In this document: positions 19,821 through 29,048 of the stretch, in pieces
How the letters are laid out: every line of letters begins with the position of its first letter
Numbering within the stretch: position 1 is the first letter of the stretch
NCBI GenBank assembly: GCA_002842395.1
Contig: PHCV01000001.1
Span: 124,001 to 188,000, forward strand
Origin: Betaproteobacteria bacterium HGW-Betaproteobacteria-11
GTDB lineage: Bacteria > Pseudomonadota > Gammaproteobacteria > Burkholderiales > Rhodocyclaceae
Direction: 5' to 3'
Length of the DNA stretch: 64,000 nt
The notes under the pieces: generated by a model
What the model saw: only the letters and a program-made list of their open reading frames with translations
Told to the model about the DNA's origin: nothing
Database searches by the model: none
Translations under genes and position numbers: made by a program

Positions 19821-20777
19821 TCAAAGCGGTTCGGCAAAAGCCTCCATGTAGCGCGCAGCGATTCCGGCGCGCGTCGGTTTGTGATTCTGTCCGCCGCGAT
19901 GGGCGATCTTGATCGCGCCCATCAACGAGGCCAGACGGCCCGATTTTTCCCACGCCCAGCCTTGGCCGATGCCATGCAACAGACCGGCGCGGTAGGCATC
20001 GCCGCAACCCGTCGGGTCGACCACGGCCTCCGGCTGCACGGCAGGAATGTCGATTACATGCCCGGCGGTGAATATTCGCGACCCTTGACCACCGAGCGTG
20101 ATGACCAGTGCCTCGACTTCCGCGGCCAGATGCTCCAGTGTGCAGCCGGTGCGCTCGCAGAGAAGTCTTGCCTCGTAGTCGTTGACCGTGCAGTAATCGG
20201 CAAGTTGCAAAAAGGCCAGCAGTTCCTCGCCGTCGAACATCGGCAGGCCCTGACCCGGGTCGAAGATGAACGGAATCCCCGCGGCGTGAAATGCCCTGGC
20301 GTGCTGGAGCATGCCTTCGCGACCATCGGGGGCGATGATGCCGAGAGAGATTTCAGTTGCCTTGCTGAGGTTGTTCCGGTGCGAGTGAGTCATTGCTCCG
20401 GGGTGGAAGGCGGTGATCTGGTTGTCGTCCAGGTCGGTGGTGATGAAGGCCTGGGCCGTGTAGGCATCGGTGATTTCCTGAACATGTGTCGCTTCCAGGC
20501 CGAGCTGGTGCAAGCGATGGAAATAGGGGGCGCTGTCGTTGCCGACGGTGGCCATGATCAGCGGTTCTTCACCCAGAAGCTTGAGGTTGTAGGCGATGTT
20601 GCCGGCACAGCCGCCGAATTCGCGGCGCATGTCGGGAACCAGGAAGGAGACGTTGAGGATATGGATCTGCTCGGGGAGGATGTGGTTCTTGAAGCGGTCG
20701 CCAAAGACCATGATGGTGTCGTAGGCGAGCGAGCCGCAAATGAGTGTTCGGCGGGTGGCCGAGAGTTCTTTGGTCAT
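19821..20777 (-). CDS. PfkB-family carbohydrate/nucleoside kinase (adenosine kinase-like)
   Basis: Ribokinase-fold kinase of 318 residues from the ATG at 20777 (MTKELSATRR). A longer in-frame start at 20843 would overlap the upstream DUF3426 gene. Signatures: GSLAYDTIMVF near the N-terminus, GGCAGNIAYNLKLLG (PfkB signature 1), FDPGQGLP, and the catalytic DPTGCGDAYRAGLLHG (signature 2, with the base Asp). The closest general pattern is that of bacterial adenosine kinase-like or sugar kinases; the sequence alone does not fix the substrate. It is downstream of the DUF3426 gene with a 28-base gap, in a prmA-DUF3426-kinase unit. Confidence 0.82.
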   Translation of the reverse strand: MTKELSATRRTLICGSLAYDTIMVFGDRFKNHILPEQIHILNVSFLVPDMRREFGGCAGNIAYNLKLLGEEPLIMATVGNDSAPYFHRLHQLGLEATHVQEITDAYTAQAFITTDLDDNQITAFHPGAMTHSHRNNLSKATEISLGIIAPDGREGMLQHARAFHAAGIPFIFDPGQGLPMFDGEELLAFLQLADYCTVNDYEARLLCERTGCTLEHLAAEVEALVITLGGQGSRIFTAGHVIDIPAVQPEAVVDPTGCGDAYRAGLLHGIGQGWAWEKSGRLASLMGAIKIAHRGGQNHKPTRAGIAARYMEAFAEPL

Positions 20778-20805
20778 GATGGGGGCTGGGGTCAGGGCGT
20801 TGGAA

Positions 20806-21690
20806 TCATGGATAGAAGAGATAAAGTCGGTAACCGTTGGCAACCATGTCGTCGTCTGCGACGATAGAGAAGTGTATGTCTACGTCATTATTTGGCGGCA
20901 TTCCCGCGGCAAGAATGGTTTTCGCCGGCAGGTAGTCGGCGGGCGCAATGACTTTGCGGGCAACCGCCTGGTCGGCGATATCGGTCAGGGTCAGTTCGAG
21001 GTTGGGCCAGATTTGCGCGAATGGCGCGCGATTTCTCAGCGTGGCGGAAACTTCGAGTCGCCCGGTCTGCCGCGGGTCGGGATGCAGGTTGGATGCTTCG
21101 ATGCCGATCAGCTCGGCCCTGGCTGGAAGTTTGACCTGACAGCCGGCAAGATCGCACAAGGCTAGCAAGGCGGGGCGTGACTCGGGCCAGCGCACGGCTA
21201 ATTCGGTGCGCCCGCCGATCAGGATCTGCAGGACGAGCGCAAGGAAGGCGGTCACACTGCCGATCGCCCAGAGCCAGAGGCGCCGTGGCGCCGCTGGCGG
21301 TGGCACGAGGAAAGCTTCCCGGTTTTCGGTTCCGGGCTCGGCTGGAATGCCCTCGGCGACGGGTTCGGCCGCCGCTTCGGCCTCTGCCACGGTCTCGGGA
21401 GTGACGGCGGGTGCCACGGCGAGCGGCATGGGCGGTTCGTCCGCGGGCACCGCTTCAGGCGTTGATGCGAACCCTTCATCAGGAGTGGCGGCTTCACTAA
21501 ATTCATCCGACCGAGGCGTCGGGACCAGGATCTCCGGTGGCATGCGTCGGCCAGCCGGCTCTTCCAGCAGCGTGTCGAGTGCGTTGAAGGCATGCTGACA
21601 CTGACCACAGCGGACCCGGCCCTGCTGCGCGCGGAGCTGTTCGGGCCTGACTCGAAAAGTTGTTTGGCAGGCTGGGCAGCGGGTCAGCAT
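20806..21690 (-). CDS. Zinc-ribbon (MJ0042-type) DUF3426 membrane protein
   Basis: The protein begins MLTRCPACQTTFRVRPEQL at 21690 (294 residues); an upstream extension of the frame lies antisense in prmA and is rejected. Cysteines of the ribbon are CPAC near residue 5 and CGQC near residue 26, a MJ0042-type zinc finger. A Pro/Ala/Glu-rich linker follows, then one membrane helix near 155-172 (LWLWAIGSVTAFLALVLQIL), and a C-terminal beta-rich DUF3426 domain with the L..ICDLAGC-type motif and EATLRNRAPF pattern. A cytoplasmic ribbon with a periplasmic DUF3426 domain is the usual plan. The function is unknown. Its start overlaps the prmA stop by seven bases. Confidence 0.85.
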   Translation of the reverse strand: MLTRCPACQTTFRVRPEQLRAQQGRVRCGQCQHAFNALDTLLEEPAGRRMPPEILVPTPRSDEFSEAATPDEGFASTPEAVPADEPPMPLAVAPAVTPETVAEAEAAAEPVAEGIPAEPGTENREAFLVPPPAAPRRLWLWAIGSVTAFLALVLQILIGGRTELAVRWPESRPALLALCDLAGCQVKLPARAELIGIEASNLHPDPRQTGRLEVSATLRNRAPFAQIWPNLELTLTDIADQAVARKVIAPADYLPAKTILAAGMPPNNDVDIHFSIVADDDMVANGYRLYLFYP

Positions 21691-22601
21691 GGAGACTTCT
21701 TCCCTTCCAGCCGCACCCAACCGTCGTGCGTCGCGCCGACGTGCAGCGGCAGCCACGGGGCATAGGCCGTGATGACCTGGGCGGCCTGGGATTCCAGTAC
21801 GCCGGACAGGGCGAGGCGGCCGCCGGGCCTGACTCGCCCGCAAAGCAGCGGGGCAAGTACGCACAACGGATTGGTGAGAATGTTGGCGACGACGAGATCG
21901 AACTGCTCCTCGATCGCTTCGCCCGAATGGCGCAGTTCCAGAGTGACTTCGTTGATTACCGCATTATCGCGGGCGACAGTCAGGGCATTGCTGTCGATAT
22001 CGACACCGAGCACACGGGCCGCGCCGAGTCTGGCGGCGGCAATGGCGAGAATGCCCGAGCCGCAACCGTAGTCGAGCAGGTCAAGTGGCCGGTGGTGACT
22101 GTCCTGCAGAATCTCGGCCAGCCAGCACAGGCAGAGGAAGGTGGTCGGGTGTGAGCCGGTACCAAAAGCCAATCCTGGGTCGAGCACCAGATTGACGGCT
22201 CCGGGTTCCGGTGCGACATGCCAGGAAGGCACGATCCACAGTCGGTCGGTGATCCGGATTGGGTCGAATTGCGCCTGGGTCAGGCGGACCCAGTCTTGTT
22301 CCGCGATTTCGCTGAAGGTGACTTCCGGTGGCGCGGCAAAACCGGCTTTCTCGGCGGCACGAGCGATACGTTCGGCGAGGTCGGTAGCCGGTTCGAACAG
22401 GGCGATGACACGGCTTTCATTCCACAACGGCGCCACCGCCGAGCCGGGTAGTCCGGGTTCGCCGAATTGCGGTGTCTCCAGCGCGGTGCCGGCGAGCGCA
22501 TCTTCAACGCTGACGGAAAGCGCGCCACCGGTTTCCAGCAAGGCATCCGAGAGCGCCTCGACGTGTGTCGCATCGGTGCGAAGGGTGGCGCTGACCCACA
22601 T
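21684..22601 (-). CDS. prmA: Ribosomal protein L11 methyltransferase
   Basis: Trimethylates ribosomal protein L11. The likely start is the ATG at 22601 (MWVSATLRTDATHVEALSDA), four bases downstream of the accC stop; the in-frame ATG at 22673 lies inside accC. The 305-residue protein has the N-terminal L11-binding domain, then the class I fold: substrate loop FGTGSHPTTFLCL, motif I LLDYGCGSGILAIAAARLGA, motif II GVDIDSNAL, and motif IV VVANILTNPL with the NxL signature. It follows accC in the accB-accC-prmA-DUF3426-kinase series. Confidence 0.94.
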   Translation of the reverse strand: MWVSATLRTDATHVEALSDALLETGGALSVSVEDALAGTALETPQFGEPGLPGSAVAPLWNESRVIALFEPATDLAERIARAAEKAGFAAPPEVTFSEIAEQDWVRLTQAQFDPIRITDRLWIVPSWHVAPEPGAVNLVLDPGLAFGTGSHPTTFLCLCWLAEILQDSHHRPLDLLDYGCGSGILAIAAARLGAARVLGVDIDSNALTVARDNAVINEVTLELRHSGEAIEEQFDLVVANILTNPLCVLAPLLCGRVRPGGRLALSGVLESQAAQVITAYAPWLPLHVGATHDGWVRLEGKKSPC

Positions 22602-22605
22602 GAGG

Positions 22606-23970
22606 TTATTTGCCCTTGCTGGTATCACACTTTGCCGCGAGCTTTTCTTCGAGGTAATGGATGCTGGTGCCACCCTTGATGAAACGCTCGTCGAGCATCA
22701 GGTCCTGATGCAGCGGAATATTGGTTTTTATGCCGGTGACCATCATTTCGGCAAGGGCGGTGCGCATGCGCCGGATCGCCTGGCCGCGATCCTCGCCGCT
22801 ACTGATGACCTTGCCGATCATCGAGTCGTAGTACGGCGGTACGGTGTAGCCGGAGTAGGCATGGGAATCGACGCGCACGCCCGGGCCGCCGGGGGGGTGC
22901 CAGGTCTCGATGCGACCGGGCGAGGGGGTGAACTTGAAGGCATCCTCGGCATTGATGCGGCATTCGATGGCATGGCCGCGAAATTCGATATCGCGTTGTT
23001 TGAGCCAGAGCTTTTCACCTGCCGCGATGCGGATCTGTGCGCGGACGATATCGACCCCGGTGATTTGCTCGGTGACCGGGTGTTCGACCTGGACGCGGGT
23101 ATTCATCTCGATGAAATAGAACTCGCCATTTTCATAGAGGAACTCGAAGGTGCCCGCACCCCGGTAGTTGATGCGGCGACAGGCTTCCGCGCAACGCTCG
23201 CCCAAGCGGGCGATCAGCCGGCGGGGAATGCCTGGGGCCGGGGCTTCCTCGATGACTTTCTGGTGCCGGCGTTGCATCGAACAGTCGCGCTCACCAAGAT
23301 AGATCGAGTTGCCATGCGCGTCGGAGAGGACCTGAACCTCGATGTGGCGGGGGTTTTCGAGGAACTTCTCCATGTAAACGGTGGGGTTGTTGAAGGCCGC
23401 GCCGGCCTCGCTCCGGGTCATGTTGACGGCATTGAGCAATGCGGCCTCGGTATGCACCACGCGCATGCCGCGGCCGCCGCCGCCGCCCGCAGCCTTGATG
23501 ATGACCGGGTAACCGACGCTGCGGGCGATGCGGACGATCTCTTTCGGATCATCCGGCAGGGCGCCCTCCGAGCCGGGAACGCAGGGTACGCCGGCTTCCT
23601 TCATGGCGTTCTTGGCGCTCACCTTGTCGCCCATCAGACGGATCGTTTCCGGGCGCGGGCCAATGAACGAAAATCCGGAGGATTCGATGCGCTCGGCAAA
23701 ATCGGCATTTTCGGAGAGGAAACCGTAGCCGGGGTGGATGGCCTCCGCGTCGGTGACTTCAGCCGCCGAAATGATGGCCGGAATATTGAGATAACTCAGC
23801 GTGGACGAGGCGGGGCCGATGCAGACGGATTCGTCGGCCAGCTTGACGTACTTGGCTTCGGTATCCGCTTCGGAATGGACGGCCACGGCGCGGACGCCGA
23901 GTTCGCGACAGGCGCGCAACACGCGCAGCGCGATTTCGCCCCGATTGGCGATGAGGATCTTGCCGAACAT
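22606..23970 (-). CDS. accC: Acetyl-CoA carboxylase, biotin carboxylase subunit
   Basis: Carboxylates the biotin of AccB using bicarbonate and ATP in the first step of fatty acid synthesis. From the ATG at 23970 the protein starts [20 protein letters not shown] and has 454 residues. ATP-grasp features: glycine-rich loop [26 protein letters not shown] (biotin and bicarbonate region), [18 protein letters not shown] with metal-binding Glu residues, and the catalytic [10 protein letters not shown]. The start is two bases after the accB stop, so the two subunits are coupled. Confidence 0.97.
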   Translation of the reverse strand: MFGKILIANRGEIALRVLRACRELGVRAVAVHSEADTEAKYVKLADESVCIGPASSTLSYLNIPAIISAAEVTDAEAIHPGYGFLSENADFAERIESSGFSFIGPRPETIRLMGDKVSAKNAMKEAGVPCVPGSEGALPDDPKEIVRIARSVGYPVIIKAAGGGGGRGMRVVHTEAALLNAVNMTRSEAGAAFNNPTVYMEKFLENPRHIEVQVLSDAHGNSIYLGERDCSMQRRHQKVIEEAPAPGIPRRLIARLGERCAEACRRINYRGAGTFEFLYENGEFYFIEMNTRVQVEHPVTEQITGVDIVRAQIRIAAGEKLWLKQRDIEFRGHAIECRINAEDAFKFTPSPGRIETWHPPGGPGVRVDSHAYSGYTVPPYYDSMIGKVISSGEDRGQAIRRMRTALAEMMVTGIKTNIPLHQDLMLDERFIKGGTSIHYLEEKLAAKCDTSKGK

Positions 23971-23972
23971 GG

Positions 23973-24428
23973 TCAGCCGACCAGGAACAGGGGTTGCCCG
24001 AATTCGACGGCTTGACCGTTCTCGACCAGAATCGCCTTGATGGTGCCGGTGGCGTCGGATTCGATTTCGTTCATCAGTTTCATGGCCTCGACGATGCACA
24101 GCGTCTGACCGGCAGTAACCATCTGGCCTATCTCGACAAAGGGTGGAGCATCGGGGCCGCCGGCACGGTAAAAGGTGCCGACCATCGGCGATTTTACGGT
24201 ATGCCCCGTGCTTTCTTCGGCTGCTGCGGGGTCGGCCGAAAAAGTCGGCGCTGGTGACACGGCGATCAGAGGCGCCGTGCTGGGCGCCACGGCGAGGGGT
24301 GCGGCGGCCGGGAGGGAGGTGATATTTTTGGCGATGCGGATTTTCTCTTCGCCTTCGCTGATTTCAAGCTCCGAGATACCGGAGTTTTGTACGAGTTCGA
24401 TCAGGGTCTTGAGCTTTCTCAGGTCCAT
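23973..24428 (-). CDS. accB: Acetyl-CoA carboxylase, biotin carboxyl carrier protein
   Basis: A 151-residue carrier: N-terminal helix-strand domain, an Ala/Pro-rich flexible linker (residues about 38-72), and the biotinyl domain with the biotin site K117 in [11 protein letters not shown] thumb region [17 protein letters not shown] typical of AccB is present. Residues 58-63 of the linker (SPAPTF) are encoded by a copy of the dispersed element, so the repeat sits where length and sequence are tolerated. It is followed by accC after two bases; aroQ lies upstream with a 56-base gap, the usual aroQ-accB-accC order. Confidence 0.97.
   Translation of the reverse strand: MDLRKLKTLIELVQNSGISELEISEGEEKIRIAKNITSLPAAAPLAVAPSTAPLIAVSPAPTFSADPAAAEESTGHTVKSPMVGTFYRAGGPDAPPFVEIGQMVTAGQTLCIVEAMKLMNEIESDATGTIKAILVENGQAVEFGQPLFLVG
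24240..24264 (+). repeat. Dispersed 25-nt element, copy 4 (inside accB linker)
   Basis: Plus-strand reading: AAAAGTCGGCGCTGGT, GAC, ACGGCG; one change in the first block. The complement codes for Ser-Pro-Ala-Pro-Thr-Phe in the AccB linker. Confidence 0.85.
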
Positions 24429-24484
24429 GAATGGATTCCTTCCTGTGGGTAAATACAGAGTGCGGCGATGCGCACCTGTCGTAA

Positions 24485-24967
24485 TCAGACGGTGGGTGCG
24501 GGGGCGCGCAGACGGGCGAGCGCGGCTTCCAGGGCGAGTTCGTAGCCCTGGAAGCCGAGCCCGATAATCACGCCCGCCGCGATATCCGAAAAATACGAGT
24601 GGTGGCGAAACGGTTCGCGGGCATGGATGTTGGACAGATGGACTTCGATGAAGGGAACCGCGACGGCAGCTAGGGCATCGCGCAAGGCCACACTGGTATG
24701 GGTATATCCGCCGGGATTGAGGATGATGAAACCGATGTTTTGCGAGCGGGCCGATTGCACGCGATCAATCAGCTCACCTTCGTGATTGCTCTGGAAGCTT
24801 TCCAGCCGGATGCCGCAGACACGGGCGCGACTTTCCATGGCGGCATGAATCTCGGCCAGCGTGGTGTGGCCATAAATATCCGGCTCGCGGCTACCGAGAA
24901 GATTCAGGTTCGGACCATGCAGGACGAGAATGGCAGGTTCCGGGATGTCATGTGTTTGCTTCTTCAT
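24485..24967 (-). CDS. aroQ: 3-dehydroquinate dehydratase, type II
   Basis: Third step of the shikimate pathway. The 160-residue protein carries the type II signatures: [18 protein letters not shown] with the flexible Arg/Tyr lid at about residues 17-34, [31 protein letters not shown] with the catalytic His, and [17 protein letters not shown]. Type II enzymes are dodecamers of about 145-150 residues; a short polar N-terminal tail ([11 protein letters not shown]) accounts for the extra length. It is upstream of accB-accC on the same strand. Confidence 0.96.
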   Translation of the reverse strand: MKKQTHDIPEPAILVLHGPNLNLLGSREPDIYGHTTLAEIHAAMESRARVCGIRLESFQSNHEGELIDRVQSARSQNIGFIILNPGGYTHTSVALRDALAAVAVPFIEVHLSNIHAREPFRHHSYFSDIAAGVIIGLGFQGYELALEAALARLRAPAPTV

Positions 24968-25018
24968 AGCCGCAAGTTTGCCGTAAATGAGCGCAGTTTG
25001 TCCAGTTTACTGCGTTAT

Positions 25019-25576
25019 CTACCGGGCGATCAGGGTGCGTAGCCGGGTTTCCAACTCAGTCTCGGGATAGAGTCCCAGCTTGACCGTATCAAGTGCCCCA
25101 TTGCGATCGATAATGACCGTGAAGGGGAGTGCCTGGACCGAATTGCCTAGCGCCGCGCTGCCCAGCATGGTATCCAGGGTACCGATCAGCAAAGGATAGG
25201 AGATTTTCTGGGATGTCCTGAATTCCCGAACTTTATCGACACTATCGATGGCGATGCCGACAAATTGTACGCCATTGGCCTTGTATTTGTCGTGCAGCCT
25301 GGAAAACGCAGGCATCTCCGCCCGGCAGGGGGGGCACCAGGTCGCCCAATAGTTGACAACCAGAACCTTGCCGCGCCATTCCGCAAGATTTTGCCATTGC
25401 CCGTCGGCAGTAGCGAGGCGCAGTTCCAGCAGGGAGGTGACAGCTGCCTGTTTCGTCGGCGCGACGGGCGGACTTGCGTCGGTCGGATGCTGCTCGCGGC
25501 TGAACAGGTAACCCGATCCACCGGCAGTGAAGGCGCCGATGGCCAGCAGTAAAACGGCGGGTTTGATTTTTTTCAT
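25019..25576 (-). CDS. TlpA-family membrane-anchored thioredoxin-like protein
   Basis: A 185-residue protein with an N-terminal membrane anchor (residues about 6-24) and a periplasmic thioredoxin domain of the TlpA/ResA type. The redox motif is WATWCPPCRAEMP near residues 76-88 and the cis-Pro is in QALPFTVIIDRNG. Such proteins reduce disulfides of apocytochromes or copper-site proteins; given the cytochrome oxidase cluster 2 kb away a role in cytochrome assembly is plausible but only inferred. The ATG overlaps the stop of the upstream hypothetical gene by four bases (ATGA). Confidence 0.85.
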   Translation of the reverse strand: MKKIKPAVLLLAIGAFTAGGSGYLFSREQHPTDASPPVAPTKQAAVTSLLELRLATADGQWQNLAEWRGKVLVVNYWATWCPPCRAEMPAFSRLHDKYKANGVQFVGIAIDSVDKVREFRTSQKISYPLLIGTLDTMLGSAALGNSVQALPFTVIIDRNGALDTVKLGLYPETELETRLRTLIAR

Positions 25577-26187
25577 CGCGGTGGGGGCTCCTCAACAGGT
25601 GGATTGAGCAACAGCTCGACGCCAGGTGCCGCCGCACTTTGGTGACCGAAAGGGCGACGCAGTCCGCTTGGGGGGAAAATATCGAGCAGGATAGTCGTCT
25701 CATCCAGTTCGATGGCCAGGCGATCTTCGGCTATTTCTGCCCTGTTGCCGTGCAGCGGGGCGCCTTTTGATGCAAACGGAATCTGCTGGCCAAGCAGCCA
25801 GATTTCGACTTCCTTGCTGCTGTCGGCAAAAAGCTGCAAATGAATCGGCGCATAGCGCCCGGCGGTACCATCGAACACGGCTCCGGTCAGGCGGGGGTTG
25901 AATTCAGCGAGTAGCTGCATGGCGTGGAGTGCTGTCGCTCGTAACGAGCGCAGACGTTCGCGGTGTTCGTCTTCCTGATAGAGGGCTTGCCAGGCACGTA
26001 GTTCAATTTCGATTTCTTCATTACTGGGCAATGCCTCGCCTTTGTCGGCGCCCAGCCCGCGCGCTGCCTTGCGTTTTGCCGTTGCATAATCGGTGATGCC
26101 TTCCTCGGCCATCAGGCGCGCGGCTGCGCTGGCGATCGTGCGGCGCAGATGACTGGTCGGCAAGGTGACGGATTTGCGGCGAGGCAT
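25573..26187 (-). CDS. Conserved hypothetical protein, coupled to the TlpA-like gene
   Basis: A 204-residue soluble protein I do not recognise by function. The N-terminal third is basic and helical (HLRRTIASAAARLMAEEGITDYATAKRKAARGLG), reading like a DNA- or RNA-binding helix bundle. The middle has LRATALHAMQLLAEFNPRLTGAVFDGTAGRYAPIHLQLFAD, and residues about 120-180 have alternating hydrophobic strands (VEIWLLGQQIPF, LDETTILLDIFPPSGLRRPF), which resemble a minimal nucleotidyltransferase-like or ferredoxin-like fold; that comparison is weak. The gene is divergent from mpl with a 59-base gap and translationally coupled to the TlpA-like gene. I have the impression the pair next to mpl recurs in betaproteobacteria. 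Confidence 0.6.
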   Translation of the reverse strand: MPRRKSVTLPTSHLRRTIASAAARLMAEEGITDYATAKRKAARGLGADKGEALPSNEEIEIELRAWQALYQEDEHRERLRSLRATALHAMQLLAEFNPRLTGAVFDGTAGRYAPIHLQLFADSSKEVEIWLLGQQIPFASKGAPLHGNRAEIAEDRLAIELDETTILLDIFPPSGLRRPFGHQSAAAPGVELLLNPPVEEPPPR

Positions 26188-26246
26188 GGTGGAGGAGGAA
26201 AAGGCAGCGGTTAGAATCCGCGGACATTATTTCATGGATCGATCCC

Positions 26247-27596
26247 ATGCATATTCATATTCTCGGCATCTGCGGCACCTTCATGGGCGGCATCGCCCTG
26301 TTGGCAAGAGAAGCCGGGCATCGGGTAACCGGTTGCGATGCCAATGTTTATCCGCCGATGAGTACACAGTTGACCGCGCAAGGGATCGATCTGGTCGAGG
26401 GCTACGGAGTCGACCAGATACGCCTGGCGCCCGACTTGTGGGTCGTCGGCAATGCGATTTCGCGCGGCAACCCGTTGCTGGAAGCCATTCTCGAGCGGAA
26501 TCTGCCTTATGTTTCCGGCCCGCAGTGGCTCGCCGACAATATTCTGCGCGGCCGCTGGGTGCTTGGCGTGGCCGGCACGCACGGCAAGACAACCACTACG
26601 TCAATGCTGGCCTGGATTCTGGATGAGGCCGGGTTGAATCCGTCCTTTCTCATCGGCGGCGTTCCCGCGGGCTTCGGGCTATCGGCGCGACTTACCGATT
26701 CGCCCTTTTTCGTAATCGAGGCCGATGAATATGACACGGCATTTTGCGACAAGCGATCCAAGTTTGTGCATTACCATCCACGAACCTTGGTCCTGAATAA
26801 TCTCGAGTTCGATCATGCCGACATCTTCTCTGGTCTTGCAGCGATCGAGACGCAATTCCATCATTTGGTGCGTACCGTTCCCGGTAATGGCCTGATTGTT
26901 GTCAATGCGCAGGAGACCGCTTTGGAGCGCGTCCTGGACCGTGGTTGCTGGACCCCGGTGGAACGGTTCAATGCTACCGATGGCTGGTCGGTTACCGTGC
27001 CAGTCCAAGGGGGGCTCGAAGTTCTTCAGGCGGGTAGGCGTGCGGGGCAGGCGTCGTCGTTTGAGCTGCCGGGCGCCCATAATCGGGCAAATGCGCTGGC
27101 AGCCCTGCTGGCGGCACGGCATGCCGGGGTGCCGGTGGATGTTGGATTACATGCCTTGGCAACCTTTCAGGGGGTCAAGCGCCGCCTCGAAGTACGCGGT
27201 GTGGCGCGCGGGGTGACGGTGATCGATGATTTTGCGCACCACCCCACGGCGGTCCGTGCCACGCTCGAGGCCCTGCATCAGTGCGATCCCGGTTCGCGCC
27301 TCCTGGCCGTTCTCGAACCCCGCTCCAACACCATGAAGCTGGGGGTCATGGCAGCGCAGTTACCATCAAGTCTCGAACTGGCTGACCGGGTTTTCTGCTA
27401 TGCATCCAATCTGGGCTGGGATGTGGCGGCTGCGCTGGCTCCGCTCGGCGAAAAGGCGGCAGTTTTCGACACCATCGGCCCGCTTGTTGCCAGTGCCGCG
27501 GCCGAAGCGCGTGCGGGCGACCGCATCGTGGTCATGAGCAACGGCGGGTTTGAGGACGTCCATGAGCGGCTGTTGCAGGCTCTGAGCCCACATTGA
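26247..27596 (+). CDS. mpl: UDP-N-acetylmuramate:L-alanyl-gamma-D-glutamyl-meso-diaminopimelate ligase
   Basis: Recycles murein tripeptide by ligating it to UDP-MurNAc. Mur-ligase plan in 449 residues: N-terminal nucleotide fold MHIHILGICGTFMGG (a MurC/Mpl-type GICGT motif), ATP loop AGTHGKTTTTSM at 109-120, IEADEYDTAFCDKRSKFVHY, which is diagnostic of Mpl rather than MurC, LNNLEFDHADI, the HNRANALAAL loop, and the C-terminal DDFAHHPTAVRATL. It is transcribed alone on the plus strand. Confidence 0.95.
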   Translation: MHIHILGICGTFMGGIALLAREAGHRVTGCDANVYPPMSTQLTAQGIDLVEGYGVDQIRLAPDLWVVGNAISRGNPLLEAILERNLPYVSGPQWLADNILRGRWVLGVAGTHGKTTTTSMLAWILDEAGLNPSFLIGGVPAGFGLSARLTDSPFFVIEADEYDTAFCDKRSKFVHYHPRTLVLNNLEFDHADIFSGLAAIETQFHHLVRTVPGNGLIVVNAQETALERVLDRGCWTPVERFNATDGWSVTVPVQGGLEVLQAGRRAGQASSFELPGAHNRANALAALLAARHAGVPVDVGLHALATFQGVKRRLEVRGVARGVTVIDDFAHHPTAVRATLEALHQCDPGSRLLAVLEPRSNTMKLGVMAAQLPSSLELADRVFCYASNLGWDVAAALAPLGEKAAVFDTIGPLVASAAAEARAGDRIVVMSNGGFEDVHERLLQALSPH

Positions 27597-27724
27597 GGTT
27601 GCCGGATTTCGCGGCTTTTGCCGATTGGCTGCCAGAGTCAAACGGTTTTGCCCGTGATAAACTCCTCGCGTTGTTTTGCTTGATCTATCTCAACATCGAC
27701 ATTGACGTAATTCAACCGATGGGT

Positions 27725-27752
27725 GCCGTGTTTCGGTTATCGATAACACGGC
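27725..27752. promoter_or_regulatory. Perfect 8-bp inverted repeat upstream of coxB
   Basis: GCCGTGTT and AACACGGC flank a 12-base loop that itself contains TTATCGATAA, a 10-bp palindrome. It lies in the 261-base gap between mpl and the cytochrome oxidase cluster, about 106 bases before the coxB start. It could be an operator or a weak hairpin; no T-run follows, so a terminator for mpl is unlikely. Confidence 0.4.
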
Positions 27753-27843
27753 GTGGCCCGCGGTGACAGTGTTTGGGTGACCTGATCATTGGCTGGGTCG
27801 ATTCTCCGTAGCTCCGGAAATAGGTCGAAGGAGATTTCAAAAT

Positions 27844-27861
27844 ATGGGGTTCCTGAAATGA
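27844..27861 (+). promoter_or_regulatory. Five-codon leader ORF coupled to coxB start
   Basis: The good ribosome site GAAGGAGA (27825-27832) is 26 bases from the coxB ATG but well placed for an ATG at 27844. That ATG opens a five-codon frame (Met-Gly-Phe-Leu-Lys) whose TGA overlaps the coxB ATG as ATGA. coxB is therefore probably translated by re-initiation after this leader. Confidence 0.45.
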
Positions 27862-29003
27862 GCTTGAAGAAAACATGGGCGTCGTGCCTCCCGAAATGGA
27901 TAAGCGGGATGGCTCTTGCCACGCTGGCCGAAGTCGCCTGGGCCGATTATCAGTTGAACTTCCAGGAGCCGGCGACCAAGCTCGCCCGCGAGGTTTACGA
28001 TTTGCACATGATGATGATGTACATCTGTGGCGCCATCTTTGTCGGTGTCTTCGGCGTCATGTTCTATTCGGTGTTCAAACATCGCAAGTCATCGGGAAGG
28101 ACGGCGGCAACCTTCCACGAAAACACCACGGTGGAGATGGTGTGGACGGTGATTCCGACGCTGATCCTGATCGCCATGGTCTGGCCGGTGACCAAGACAT
28201 TAATTGCCATGCGTGATGCGTCGAGTGCCGACATCACCATCAAGGCAACGGGGTACCAGTGGAAGTGGGGCTACGACTACATCAAGGGCGAGGGCGAGGG
28301 CATCAAGTTCATGAGCGTGCTGTCCACGCCGCGTGACCAGATCGAGGGCCGCGCGCCCAAGGGCGAGCACTATCTGCTGGAGACGGACAACAATGTCGTG
28401 GTTCCCGTTGGTAAAAAGATCCGCATTCTGACCACCGCCGAGGATGTCATCCACGCCTGGTTTGTACCGGCGTTCGCGGTCAAGCAGGACGCCGTACCCG
28501 GATTTATCCGCGATACCTCGTTTCGTGCCGAGCGGGAAGGGATCTATCGCGGTCAGTGCGCCGAACTGTGTGGCAAGGACCATGGTTTCATGCCTATTGT
28601 CGTAGAAGTCGTGTCTGCGGAGAAATATGCGGTCTGGGTTGCCGGGCAAAAGAAAAAGCTTGCGGCCGCGGCAGAGGATCCGCAGAAAGTCTGGACGCTG
28701 GGTGAATTGAAACAGCGCGGCGAAACGGTGTACGCGCAGAATTGCGCGGCCTGTCATCAACCGACCGGGAAAGGCCTACCACCGGCATTTCCGGCGATCG
28801 ATGGATCGAAGATCGCCACCGGCCCGAAGGAAGCTCATCTGAACATTGTGTTGAACGGAAAAACTGGCACGTCCATGCAGGCCTTCGACAAACAATTGTC
28901 AGATACCGACATTGCCGCGGTGATTACCTATGAACGTAATGCTTGGGGTAATCATGCGGGCGATATGGTGCAGCCCGCTGACGTCAAGGCGGCCCGCCAG
29001 TAA
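27858..29003 (+). CDS. ctaC: Cytochrome c oxidase subunit II with fused cytochrome c domain (caa3/CtaC type)
   Basis: Carries electrons from cytochrome c to the oxidase core. The 381-residue protein has a signal peptide ending near VAWA, two membrane helices (about 48-70 and 90-112), and the CuA cupredoxin domain with its ligands in VIHAWFVPAFAVK and GQCAELCGKDHGFMP (Cys-x3-Cys, His, Met). A C-terminal class I cytochrome c domain has the haem motif CAACHQ and a Met ligand near GTSMQAF. In a fused subunit II, electrons can enter through the attached haem. The start at 27858 is chosen because it begins the family N-terminus; see the leader ORF. It is the first gene of the oxidase cluster. Confidence 0.95.
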   Translation: MSLKKTWASCLPKWISGMALATLAEVAWADYQLNFQEPATKLAREVYDLHMMMMYICGAIFVGVFGVMFYSVFKHRKSSGRTAATFHENTTVEMVWTVIPTLILIAMVWPVTKTLIAMRDASSADITIKATGYQWKWGYDYIKGEGEGIKFMSVLSTPRDQIEGRAPKGEHYLLETDNNVVVPVGKKIRILTTAEDVIHAWFVPAFAVKQDAVPGFIRDTSFRAEREGIYRGQCAELCGKDHGFMPIVVEVVSAEKYAVWVAGQKKKLAAAAEDPQKVWTLGELKQRGETVYAQNCAACHQPTGKGLPPAFPAIDGSKIATGPKEAHLNIVLNGKTGTSMQAFDKQLSDTDIAAVITYERNAWGNHAGDMVQPADVKAARQ

Positions 29004-29048
29004 ATTCAGTCCATTGAAGTAAGCTCAGTCGGAAATCAGGAGAACGCA

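Noticed and set aside
22141-24015. Open frame of 624 codons on the plus strand over prmA and accC
   Set aside because: accC and prmA on the minus strand are unmistakable; this frame is their mirror.
27597-27857. THI or other riboswitch upstream of the oxidase cluster
   Set aside because: No conserved riboswitch motif could be seen; only the inverted repeat and the leader ORF are supported. The gap before thiD (9056-9176) was also read for a THI element and shows none.
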